From the NCBI GenBank assembly GCA_035640715.1, contig DASQVO010000475.1, positions 1 to 13,680 of the forward strand: 13,680 nucleotides of DNA. The letters run 5' to 3'. Made by a program: the position numbers and the translations under genes. Positions within the stretch are counted from its first letter, which is position 1, and each line of letters opens with the position of its first letter. This document shows positions 1 to 5,881 of the stretch, in pieces. Under the pieces are notes generated by a model that had not been told where the DNA came from, searched no databases, and worked only from the letters and a program-made list of their open reading frames with translations. The DNA is from DASQVO01 sp035640715. GTDB lineage: Bacteria > Actinomycetota > Actinomycetes > Streptosporangiales > Streptosporangiaceae.

Positions 1-5
1 ACAAG

Positions 6-70
6 GCAGGCACGGTCTTCCGCAGCGATCACTGGATTCGACACCCACATGATCTTGGAACCGTGCCTGC
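6..70. repeat. Long-spaced inverted repeat
   Basis: GCAGGCACGGT at 6-16 is the exact reverse complement of ACCGTGCCTGC at 60-70. The pairing continues inward as TTCC (18-21) against GGAA (57-60 region) with a two-base bulge. The loop is about 40 nt. It could be the terminator of a gene left of the window or the end of a mobile element; no U-tract or transposase is present to decide. Confidence 0.5.
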
Positions 71-240
71 GCCGCATCCCGGTGAGCGAACCAGACACCC
101 GGTCACAAACAAGCCATCACGCCACTATGCCGGGACCCTGCCGGGATCGCCCTGATCCTGCTGGGCGCCTACCTCATCGCCGAACAGTTCGTCCACTGAA
201 CGCCCGCTCTAGATCTGGAGGCCCAGCAGGCAGAAACGGT
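71..240. other. Non-coding stretch with a possible membrane-protein tail
   Basis: No gene with convincing codon use or start is visible here. One short open stretch at 86-199 on the plus strand ends in a hydrophobic run reading GIALILLGAYLIAEQFVH followed by TGA. That could be the last transmembrane helix of a lost membrane protein. It has no start codon or ribosome binding site, the match is generic, and I do not assign a family. Confidence 0.2.
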
Positions 241-735
241 GCAGCAGCAAAGTGCAGCAGCCGCGCCGCACCGCATCGACCCCATCCGGCCGGTACAGTC
301 CCCTGAACTGCAACAACGACCCCGATCGACCACCGTGCGCCTCGTTCGCATCGAGGCGGTCAGGCAGGGAAGGCTCCGGCTTGGAGCAGGACAATACCTG
401 ACGTTTAAGCGTCAACGGCCGGGCGCCCAGTACAGCAGGCATGTACAGCAACCCCACCGACCGACATTGACTTCATCCGCCCTGCAGAAGCTTTTAGCCT
501 GCACCAATGACCTCAAATGACCGCCCTGCAACTCATTTGCAAGCAGGTGGTCGACACGATGCCGTCGACGCACGGCGGCAGCAGCAAACGGCAGCAACCA
601 CATCGTCCTCAGATGTCCGCGATCGCCCGACATAAACGCTCTGACCTGCTTTGATGACCTCTATTGACCTTCCTGCCGCTAGTTCGCATCGATTATGGTG
701 TTCAATCGCCCCATATCTAAGCAGGACAATTACCG
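241..735. repeat. Three decayed tandem repeat units
   Basis: Three related units begin near 241, 431 and 578. Anchor 1 is a CAGCA-rich start: GCAGCAGCAAA at 241, TACAGCAGGCATG at 431, GCAGCAGCAAACG at 578. Anchor 2 is CTGCAACAACGACC at 308, CTGCACCAATGACC at 499 and CTGCTTTGATGACC at 646. Both anchors give the same offsets, about 190 and 147 bp. Units 1 and 3 also share GTTCGCATCGA (near 343 and 684) and GCAGGACAAT (386 and 721). Unit 2 is shorter because it lacks about 43 bp. There is no coding frame conserved across all units, so this reads as a decayed DNA-level duplication. Alignment was by eye. Confidence 0.55.
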
Positions 736-849
736 GAGGCCATCACGGCGATCGTTGATCAGCTCGTGAGTGGAGATCGAACTGGCCGTTCAGAGCGCAA
801 GGGCGTAGCGTCTCTAAGGTGATCTTGCCCATCGGCGGAGGGAGCACCC

Positions 850-1146
850 ATGATCGGTGTCACCGTCACTTTCTCCTACACCGGCGACTTCGATCGCTCA
901 CGGGTAACCAAGGTGGCCGAGAACGCCCGGGGTATGTTCGAAGGCATGCCTGGCTTGCGGTTTAAGTTCTTTACCTTCGATGAGAAGCAGCAGCAGGCGG
1001 TCAACTTCTACGTCTGGGACTCGGAAGAGGCGGCGGAGCGGTTCTTCTCCGAGGAGTTGCGCGAGCGAGTGACCGGTCTGTACGGCGTCGCGCCAGCCAT
1101 TGAGTTCGTGGAGATCGCCGGGATCGTCGACAATTCGGCTTCGTAG
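850..1146 (+). CDS. YdhR-like putative monooxygenase (ABM fold)
   Basis: A 98-residue cytoplasmic protein. The ATG is preceded by GGCGGAGGGAG at 834-844, a good ribosome binding site. The sequence fits the small dimeric alpha/beta-barrel (ABM) proteins of the YdhR type: an N-terminal strand with VTVTFSYTGDFD, a helix ending in EGMPGLRFKFFT, then VNFYVWDSEEAAERFF and a C-terminal VEFVEIAG-like strand (IEFVEIAG). The length matches the family. These proteins are annotated as putative monooxygenases, but the substrate is generally unknown and catalytic residues are not well defined, so function is inferred from fold only. Its third-position G/C is somewhat lower than that of the genes further right. 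It stands alone: decayed repeats lie upstream and an acyl-CoA dehydrogenase remnant downstream. Confidence 0.75.
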   Translation: MIGVTVTFSYTGDFDRSRVTKVAENARGMFEGMPGLRFKFFTFDEKQQQAVNFYVWDSEEAAERFFSEELRERVTGLYGVAPAIEFVEIAGIVDNSAS

Positions 1147-1332
1147 CGGGATGCTCGCAGGCAGGCATCGTTCGCAGAGAACGGTGCGCTAACCAGCGTC
1201 ACGTTAGGCCAAGGCTGACGTAACAGCGTTCCGTCTGTGTTCCGTCAGAGCCCGGAAGACAGCGAAAGACACTCACCACCAGCCATCGATCCTATGCAAG
1301 GTCAGGCATGTAGTCACGAACATAGGTCCTGA
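1147..1332. other. Intergenic stretch without a recognisable gene
   Basis: I see no open frame with gene-like composition. There is a short direct repeat GTTCCGTC-TGT-GTTCCGTC near 1228-1246. The region ends where the acyl-CoA dehydrogenase remnant becomes readable. Confidence 0.4.
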
Positions 1333-1434
1333 TCGCATACAGCCGGGCCGGAGATCTTCACGATCTTCGAGGGCACCTCGGAAATCCAGCGGATGATCAT
1401 CGGCCGCGCCGTCACTGGGCTGAACGTCCGGTAG
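1333..1434 (+). pseudogene. Acyl-CoA dehydrogenase, C-terminal remnant
   Basis: Reading from 1333 gives a 33-residue tail with EIFTIFEGTSEIQRMIIGRA and then VTGLNVR and TAG at 1432-1434. The F-E-G-T-S-E-I-Q-R-x-x-I-x-R-x core is the signature of the last helix of acyl-CoA dehydrogenases, where it contacts FAD and the tetramer interface. A TGA lies immediately upstream at 1330-1332. The other roughly 350 residues, including the catalytic base region, are missing, and I found no further piece upstream. The stop codon and C-terminus are intact, so the deletion removed the 5' part of the gene. No function is expected. Confidence 0.85.
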
Positions 1435-1591
1435 CCCGATCTGCGGTTTTACGTGTTCCGGCGGACCGGGCGTGTGGTACCTGGAGTCCGTGGCGATGCG
1501 GGTGTGATTTACTGGTTATTTCCGATTGCTTCCGGTCGTTTCCTAGCCGCGTGCTGAACTGGTGCTGGCCCTTACACCGGTTATGTGGCAT

Positions 1592-1607
1592 ATAGGTCTA
1601 GACCAAT
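1592..1607. promoter_or_regulatory. DasR/GntR-like operator palindrome
   Basis: ATAGGTCTAGACCAAT contains the perfect 10-bp palindrome GGTCTAGACC. It matches 13 of 16 positions of the dre element, ACTGGTCTAGACCAGT, which is bound by DasR, the GntR-family regulator of GlcNAc/chitin metabolism in streptomycetes. The match is seen in sequence; binding is inference. No GlcNAc or chitin gene is adjacent, and the next gene starts about 420 bp away, so it may be orphaned or accidental. Confidence 0.4.
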
Positions 1608-1745
1608 GCGGCGGCGGGGGCCGGTCGTTGTGCCGGATGCTCTCGTCAGGCAGGGGCAGGCAGCAGCAGACTCAGGTCCTTGATCGTGCTACGTTCCGGC
1701 AGCCGACCGCGCGCCCCTGTCAGCAGTTAACGCGATGAGACGATT

Positions 1746-1761
1746 GCCGGGCGCGCCCGGC
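1746..1761. repeat. Perfect 16-bp palindrome
   Basis: GCCGGGCGCGCCCGGC reads identically on both strands. With no central loop it is a poor terminator and a possible protein-binding site, but all-G/C palindromes arise easily in DNA of this composition. Confidence 0.3.
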
Positions 1762-1887
1762 TAGGCGGAGAGGGTGGCGGCTCTCCTGTTGCCCGGACGG
1801 CACGCGGCACCGCGTGCGGGATGGGCATCTGGGGATGCGCCGGGAACGCCCGGGAACTTCTGCTGCCCGATGAGTCTCACTGTTCTT

Positions 1888-1921
1888 CCTGTCATGTCCG
1901 GTACGAGCAGGACATGACAGG
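1888..1921. terminator. 12-bp perfect hairpin (terminator or operator)
   Basis: CCTGTCATGTCC (1888-1899) and GGACATGACAGG (1910-1921) are exact reverse complements around a 10-nt loop. There is no U-tract on either side, which is common for actinobacterial terminators. Because no intact gene ends just upstream on the plus strand, it may instead be a leader structure or operator for the TPR/RibD-like pair that starts 107 bp downstream. Confidence 0.5.
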
Positions 1922-2027
1922 TGCGGCGGCAGGCTCGCCGCCCTCGCCGCTAGCTCATCGCAGCGCCGGCACGAGGGCGGTAGCGCTGTCGTAGGCGCAG
2001 TGGCCGCTGGGCAAGCGGGCGTGGATC

Positions 2028-2957
2028 ATGCGGCTACGCCTGGATGCGCTGTCGGTCTCGCAGCTTGATGAGCTGATCGGCCTCCTGGCGGGTCAGTGGC
2101 ACGCGCTGGTGAAGATGGACAATCTGCTCGGTCCGCGTGTGGCTATCGGCGGCGTCGACGCTTATCTTCGGATGATCGATGCGGTGTTGCGTGCGGTCCG
2201 GCCACCGGTCCGGCCGCAGGTGCTGCGGCTGGGCGCCCAGTATGCGGAGTCAGCAGCGTGGCTCCATGAAGACGCTGGTGAAATGGCAGCGTCGCGGTAC
2301 TGGACCGGCCGGTCGATGGAATGGGCTGTCGAGGCCGGTGACCGCCAGATGGTCGCATGGGCGTTGTTCCGGCGCAGCCAGCGGGCAACAGCCGAGGGTG
2401 ATGCGGCGCAGGTTGCTGGCCTGGCGGCGGCTGCGCGCCGCGAAGATGCGGAACTTCCGGGGCCGATGCTGGCGGCGATCCTGCAGCAGGAAGCGCACGC
2501 CCACGCCTTGGACCGGAACGAGACGGCCTGCCACACCGCCCTTGACCGGGCGCACACACTGGCAGCAGCGCCCGATGACCCGGACGATGCCTCGAACGGG
2601 CATGGCTCCTTTTGCACACCCGCGTATCTGGAGATGCAGCGGGGTGCCTGCTGGCTGAAACTCGGCCGGCCCGCGAGGGCCATCGGCGCCTTTGAGACGG
2701 CGATCAGTTCCCTGCCGCCTATCTACCGGCGGGATCGTGGTGCCGCGCTCAGCGGCCAGGCCGCCGCGCTGGCCGCCACCGGCGAGCCCGGGCAGGCCGC
2801 CATCGCCGCGAAGCAGGCCCTTGGTATCGCGCGGGACTCCGGGTCGGGAAGAATTCTGGCCATGGTCGCCTCCGTCGCCGCCGCGCTGGCAGCCCACCAT
2901 CACCTGGAGCCCGTCGCCGAGCTGAGGGCAGCCCTCAGCCAGACCTGCGCCGTGTGA
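2028..2957 (+). CDS. TPR-repeat protein, likely XRE/TPR regulator lacking its HTH domain
   Basis: A 309-residue, almost all-helical protein. It resembles the C-terminal TPR half of actinobacterial XRE-family regulators. Visible landmarks are QWHALVKMDNLLGPR (24-37), QYAESAAWLHEDAG (71-84), YWTGRSMEWAVEAGDRQMV (91-109), GHGSFCTPAYLEMQRG (191-206) and a canonical TPR-like KLGRPARAIGAFETAI (211-226). Such domains usually follow a 60-80 residue HTH, but none is seen here. The frame is closed by TAG at 1992, and the ATG has only a weak ribosome binding site. The gene may therefore be a 5'-truncated regulator or a genuine stand-alone TPR partner protein. The stop overlaps the next ATG (TGATG at 2955-2959), which implies translational coupling to the RibD-like gene. 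TPR domains of this class are thought to sense ligands or partner proteins; the ligand is unknown. Confidence 0.7.
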   Translation: MRLRLDALSVSQLDELIGLLAGQWHALVKMDNLLGPRVAIGGVDAYLRMIDAVLRAVRPPVRPQVLRLGAQYAESAAWLHEDAGEMAASRYWTGRSMEWAVEAGDRQMVAWALFRRSQRATAEGDAAQVAGLAAAARREDAELPGPMLAAILQQEAHAHALDRNETACHTALDRAHTLAAAPDDPDDASNGHGSFCTPAYLEMQRGACWLKLGRPARAIGAFETAISSLPPIYRRDRGAALSGQAAALAATGEPGQAAIAAKQALGIARDSGSGRILAMVASVAAALAAHHHLEPVAELRAALSQTCAV

Positions 2958-3853
2958 TGGCCACGCCCCTAGAACTCGCCGTGATGCGGCGCGCTATCGC
3001 CCTGTCGGCGGCCGGGCTCGGCACCACCAGCCCGAATCCGCCGGTCGGCTGCGTCGTGCTTGATCCGCAGGGCCGGATCGTGGGCGAGGGTTATCACGAG
3101 CGCAAAGGCGAAGCGCACGCCGAGACACAGGCCCTGGCGGCGGCGGGAACGGATGCCGGCGGGGCGACGGCGGTTGTCACCCTGGAGCCGTGCAACCATC
3201 ACGGGCGCACCCCGCCGTGCCGGCAGGCCCTCATCGATGCTCACGTCAAGCGGGTGGTGATCGCGCTAATCGACCCGACCTCACGTGGTGAGGGAGGCGC
3301 GGCCGCTCTTCGCGCGGCAGGCATCGATGTGGAAACCGGCGTGCTGGCCAATGAAGCCCGCGTGGTGCTCGGCCCGTGGCTCAGCGCGCTGCAGACACAG
3401 CGGCCCCTCATCACCTGGCCGTACCTGATCACTGCTGACGGCATCGAGGCGCTGCCGGAAGGAACAGCTGAAGCAGGACTTCTGCGCCGCAATGCCGATG
3501 CGGTATTGCGGGCGGACGGCACCGTCACTGAAGCCGTCCCCGGCACTCACGGCGCGGGAATCTTGAAACTGGCGGATATGGCACCGGGTGCACGGGTGCT
3601 CACCGTCGCGGGATCCTTGTACGAGGCAGGCGTCAGGCACTTGCTCCTGGCCGACGGCGTGGACGCGGCCGACCGGTTTCTCGATGCCGGGCTGGTGGAC
3701 CGCGTGCTGGCCTACACGCCAGATGGCAGCGGATCATGCAGGCCGGCTGCAGTGCTGCCCTGGCCCGAGGTGCCTCCCGGGTTCACGATCACTGGCGCAG
3801 CCAGAATCGACGGATACGTGCGAATCGAGGCATGGCGGGACACCTCACGCTAG
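2957..3853 (+). CDS. RibD-like pyrimidine deaminase with degenerate reductase domain
   Basis: A 298-residue protein related to RibD/RibG, which in riboflavin synthesis deaminates a pyrimidine (zinc-dependent) and then reduces its ribosyl side chain with NADPH. The deaminase half is intact: SPNPPVGCVV (25-34), HAE at 54-56 (zinc ligand H54, proton shuttle E56), and the second zinc motif LEPCNHHGRTPPC (76-88; C79 and C88). The reductase half (about 148-298) is short and divergent. The usual SLDG-type motif is reduced to ITADG, the TGxSxWI loop that binds substrate is absent, and only a tail like AGSLYEAGVRHLLL..DAADRFLDAGLVDRVLAY follows the family. RibD is normally about 360 residues. I infer a working deaminase with a reductase domain that has lost activity or changed role. 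The ATG at 2957 overlaps the TPR stop; a GTG at 2954 is an alternative start. No ribA, ribB, ribC, ribE or ribH gene is nearby, so housekeeping riboflavin synthesis is unlikely. Confidence 0.85.
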   Translation: MATPLELAVMRRAIALSAAGLGTTSPNPPVGCVVLDPQGRIVGEGYHERKGEAHAETQALAAAGTDAGGATAVVTLEPCNHHGRTPPCRQALIDAHVKRVVIALIDPTSRGEGGAAALRAAGIDVETGVLANEARVVLGPWLSALQTQRPLITWPYLITADGIEALPEGTAEAGLLRRNADAVLRADGTVTEAVPGTHGAGILKLADMAPGARVLTVAGSLYEAGVRHLLLADGVDAADRFLDAGLVDRVLAYTPDGSGSCRPAAVLPWPEVPPGFTITGAARIDGYVRIEAWRDTSR

Positions 3854-4195
3854 CTTGTCGTGGTTGTCTCCGTGGTGCCTGCACCGGCCATGATAAAGAT
3901 CGACACGCTTGCCGGGACTATCTGCGGCACGCTTATCTGGGCCAACGGCCAGACGTTCGCGGTGCAGTCGGCAGGCAAGGCAAGCCCAAAACAGATCTCG
4001 TTTTCCGTAACAAGAAACGCGCAGATCGTTGCATCTTGCTAACATACAGTAAGGAGTTAGTTTAAATGAACGTTTACTTTGCGTGTCCGTGCTTGCGGTT
4101 CGGCAGAGGTCGGATAGCAGAGAAATCATGCATCAACGACGCAATAAGGACAATTAAGATACCCCTACGCCGGATACCTTGAACTGCCTCGATGA
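3854..4195. other. Lower-GC interval without an assignable gene
   Basis: About 340 bp, markedly richer in A/T than the flanks from about 3990 onwards (for example TTTAAATGAACGTTTACTTT near 4061). A 60-codon open stretch at 3860-4042 on the plus strand has no recognisable domain or good ribosome binding site. The base composition differs from the neighbours and suggests acquired DNA. It contains the small candidate ORF at 4066-4182. Confidence 0.4.
4066..4182 (+). CDS. Small ORF of unknown function, possibly a truncated gene start
   Basis: A 38-residue reading frame starting MNVYFACPCLRFGRG. It has a good ribosome binding site, AAGGAG at 4051-4056, ten bases before the ATG, and lies in AT-rich DNA. 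The first residues, a short strand followed by ACP, resemble the beginning of Rossmann-like enzymes such as nucleoside 2-deoxyribosyltransferases, but only about eight residues support this, so I do not assign it. It may be the surviving 5' end of a gene whose remainder was replaced by the Nudix fragment at 4196. It could equally be chance. Confidence 0.25.
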   Translation: MNVYFACPCLRFGRGRIAEKSCINDAIRTIKIPLRRIP

Positions 4196-4309
4196 AAGGT
4201 TGAAGCTGGCGAATTGATCACCGTCATGGCTCGGCGTGAACTGGCCGAGGAGGCTGGCCTGAATATCAGGTATCATCTGCGGGAAATGGGCAGCAGATTG
4301 ATACAGTGA
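4196..4309 (+). pseudogene. Nudix hydrolase fragment (Nudix box only)
   Basis: The 37-residue stretch from 4196 begins KVEAGELITVMARRELAEEA, then GLNIRYH, and ends at TGA 4307-4309. This matches most of the Nudix box, G-x5-E-x7-R-E-U-x-E-E-x-G-U, which binds the divalent metals used to cleave nucleoside diphosphates linked to another moiety. The leading glycines are replaced, a TGA stands directly upstream at 4193-4195, and both the N-terminal strands and the C-terminal half are missing. It is not the same copy as the minus-strand Nudix remnant at 4655-4905, because strand and residues differ. Confidence 0.75.
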
Positions 4310-4335
4310 AGCATTCCGACCTGCATGTTTCCTAA

Positions 4336-4596
4336 CCATTTATCCGCGTTGCGGACAGGCTCCAGAATGATTTCCGTATTGCTAAATTCAAGCTGGTCAT
4401 CCGCCGCAGCTACCAAGAAGACTTCGCCGGGCTCACCGAGAAGGCCGACCTCGTGCCGGGGTTGATCTCGCACTCCCTGCGCCACTATTTCGCGTCCACC
4501 GCCCAGGCGGAAGGGACACCGATTACCGAGGTGTCACGCTGGCTCAGCCGCAAGAGCATCGAGGTCACCACCAGATCCACGGTCTGGGAGGGCTGA
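4336..4596 (+). pseudogene. Tyrosine recombinase (phage-type integrase), C-terminal remnant
   Basis: The open frame from 4336 to TGA at 4594-4596 carries SHSLRHYFASTAQAEGTPIT, then EVSRWLSRKSIEVT. This is the box II region of tyrosine integrases, normally H-x-L-R-H-x-x-A-S-x-x-x-x-x-G, followed by V-S-x-x-L-G-H-x-S-I. The HxxR pair is retained (HSLRH). The second histidine of L-G-H is changed to R (SRK), and the catalytic tyrosine is lost because the end reads TTRSTVWEG. Upstream boxes are missing, and a TAA at 4333 closes the frame. The enzyme would be inactive. It shows that an integrative element or phage once inserted here. No att site or excisionase could be identified. Confidence 0.85.
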
Positions 4597-4654
4597 AGCA
4601 AGGTCTGCTGGCGGTCCCGCGGCGATAGGTGCCGCCTGATCCGGCTCCCACTAT

Positions 4655-4905
4655 GGGACAGTCACGGGGCGGGTGCGTGAATCCGGCCGGGACCGGGATG
4701 GCGGGGCCGTGCAGTAGGCGGACGTCTAGCCCCGTTTCCTCGCGGGCCTCGCTGACGGCCGCTTTGGCTGCGGTCTCGCCGGGTTCGACGTGGCCGCCAG
4801 CGGGAGGCCAGCAGTCGAGGCGGAAGTGCCAGACCAGGCGATGCGCTAGCGGCCTTCGGCGTCCTGGTGGACGATGAACACGCTCGCGGTCGGCTCCTTG
4901 ATCAC
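4655..4905 (-). pseudogene. Nudix hydrolase pseudogene (nonsense plus frameshift)
   Basis: On the minus strand, GTG at 4905 with GGCGGAG upstream starts VIKEPTASVFIVHQDAEGR and then meets TAG (complement of 4846-4848). Reading resumes in another frame as LVWHFRLDCWPPAGGHVEPG, ETAAKAAVSEAREETGLDV, LLHGPAIPVPAGF. The Nudix box GGHVEPGETAAKAAVSEA..REETG is complete. The simplest repair is TAG back to TGG (Trp) plus one restored C near 4837 (GCCCTG for GCCTG), giving GRWRIALVWH. The C-terminal third is missing; the homology stops near 4655, 59 bp from the integrase remnant. It lies 67 bp downstream of the gltX fragment on the same strand. Its substrate is unknown. Confidence 0.8.
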
Positions 4906-4972
4906 GTTGTCTCCGCCGCGGCCACCGAATGACTGTGAGCGGCTGCTGTGGGCAGCCCGTGTCCCCGGGCGG

Positions 4973-5434
4973 TCAGACCATCAGGACCGCGCCGATGCGG
5001 CGGCGCACCTCGTCCTCGCCGAGTACGGTGGCTACCAAGTGCAGCCCGGGACTGCGCGTCGACCCGGTGAGCAGCACGCGGACCACTTGCGACGCCTCCC
5101 GGATCGATCCGGGGTATGCGTTGGGGTTGGCCTTGTATTCCTTCGCGCTTGCGGCGAACCCGATCGCAGCAGCCGCTGCCCGGATCTGGCTGAACCACGC
5201 GTCGGCGTCGTCGAGGCTGCGGTAGTCGCGGAGCAGGTCGGCGCAGAGACGCTGCACTATGGCGGGGTCGAGGCCGCCGAGGCGCTCGTCGGCGGGATCG
5301 GTGACCGGCTGGAAGATCGCGTGGAAGAAGTACCCGTAGACCGCGCGGAAGTCGGACCACTTGCGCAGGTCCTTGCGCGGGTTATGGACGCCCTCTCGTT
5401 CGATGGCCAGCGCCCGGAGTGCCAGGTCGCGTTC
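4973..5434 (-). pseudogene. gltX: Glutamyl-tRNA synthetase, C-terminal domain remnant
   Basis: A minus-strand open frame whose last about 153 residues, from ERDLALRALAIEREG to RRRIGAVLMV, fit the anticodon-binding C-terminal domain of GluRS. Landmarks are KWSDFRAVYGYFF, a helical run GLDPAIVQRLCADLLRDY, the KEYKANPNAYPGSIREASQ segment and the very characteristic RVLLTGSTRSPGLHLVATVLG near the C-terminus. The class I catalytic domain with HIGH and KMSKS is absent. Codons before 5434 encode low-complexity Pro/Arg/Gly sequence that is not part of the protein. The break lies between 5434 and the HATPase fragment at 5522. Alone this domain could bind tRNA-Glu but not charge it. It is probably dead and may once have been a paralogue beside the housekeeping gene. 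Confidence 0.85.
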
Positions 5435-5521
5435 GGCAGACGGGGCGGGCTGAGTGGAGGGTGCATCCGCCCTACGTCCGCCGCCGCCCCGTGTCCCTCC
5501 GGGGCCGGGGCTGGCCAGGGA

Positions 5522-5707
5522 GGATCGGTGTCCTTGAGAGACCGCTGCGGGGACGGGGTCCCGGTCCTGCCTACCGCCTCCGCGCCGGCTGACGGTGAGG
5601 CGGAGGGGAGCTGGGGGCTGTGGCTGGTGAACGCGCTGTCGGTGCGGTGGGGCCACCAGCGGGGCGGCGGGCACGCGACGACGTGGTTCGAGCTCACGCT
5701 GGGCTGA
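5522..5707 (+). pseudogene. HATPase-type ATP-binding protein, C-terminal remnant
   Basis: The plus-strand frame ending at TGA 5705-5707 closes with VSLRDRCGDGVPVLPTAS, then EGSWGLWLVNALSVRWGHQR and TTWFELTLG. This is the end of the small anti-sigma-factor-like GHKL ATP-binding proteins that are numerous in actinomycetes: a D-x-G-x-G-like turn, the G-[LI]-x-L-V-x-x-[LF]-[AS]-x-R-W-G helix, and a final T-x-W-F-E-L strand. The N-terminal half with the N-box is missing. The longer open frame that contains it upstream is antisense to the gltX remnant and is not coding. No kinase activity is expected. Confidence 0.75.
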
Positions 5708-5717
5708 GCCTGGCTGG

Positions 5718-5764
5718 ACCTGGCGTGTACCTCTGGCGGACCTCGGTGTACCTGCGGTTGACCT
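5718..5764. repeat. Helically phased ACCT motif array
   Basis: ACCT occurs at 5718, 5729, 5740, 5750 and 5761, with spacings of 11, 11, 10 and 11 bp, about one turn of B-DNA. Alternate copies share wider context (GGACCT/TGTACCT), so the array can also be read as two and a half 21-22 bp units. A one-mismatch copy, GCCT, lies ten bases before the first. The array ends 47 bp upstream of a promoter -35 box, so it could be a cooperative protein-binding site or a bent-DNA element for the XRE regulator gene. Binding is inference. Confidence 0.5.
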
Positions 5765-5810
5765 GGTGACGCTCTTCCCATCGGGGTGATATGCCGTGAA
5801 TCAAACTAAA

Positions 5811-5839
5811 TTGACGCGAAAGCCGCTCCTGCTTACAGT
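5811..5839 (+). promoter_or_regulatory. Housekeeping-type promoter of the XRE regulator gene
   Basis: TTGACG (5811-5816) and TACAGT (5834-5839) are separated by exactly 17 nt, close to the actinobacterial principal sigma-factor consensus. Transcription would begin near 5846, giving a leader of about 36 nt. The GTG start at 5882 has AAGGAAG at 5871-5877. The local sequence is AT-rich compared with the surroundings. Confidence 0.6.
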
Positions 5840-5881
5840 AGTCGTTCTATCGACTGTTAGTGATGGCGGGAAGGAAGTCCC

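Larger units (their letters stand above)
1435..2027. other. Gene-free interval with regulatory-looking palindromes
   Basis: About 590 bp with no convincing gene on either strand. It holds a DasR-like palindrome (1592-1607), a 16-bp perfect palindrome (1746-1761) and a strong hairpin (1888-1921). Short open stretches near 1914-1994 (plus) and 1955-2029 (minus) are closed by stops and have no recognisable domains. The missing HTH domain of the TPR gene at 2028 is not visible here in any plus frame that I read. Confidence 0.5.

Noticed and set aside
736..822. Plus-strand stretch reading EAITAIVDQLVSGDRTGRSE before the YdhR-like gene
   Set aside because: No start codon with a ribosome binding site and no recognisable domain; it may be chance.
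1801..1817. Short hairpin CACGCGG-CA-CCGCGTG
   Set aside because: A 7-bp stem with a 2-nt loop is sterically poor and expected by chance at this GC content.
1955..2029. Minus-strand ORF of 24 residues divergent from the TPR gene
   Set aside because: Too short, no ribosome binding site seen and no family recognised.
2250..2903. Minus-strand open frame of 217 codons
   Set aside because: It is antisense to the TPR gene and shows no domain or ribosome binding site.
3736..4065. Plus-strand open frame of 109 codons overlapping the end of the RibD-like gene
   Set aside because: The first third overlaps the RibD-like gene out of frame, and the rest matches nothing I recognise.
4874..5707. Long plus-strand open frame of 277 codons
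   Set aside because: Its first two thirds are antisense to the clear gltX C-terminal domain; only its last about 60 codons show a protein family (HATPase tail).
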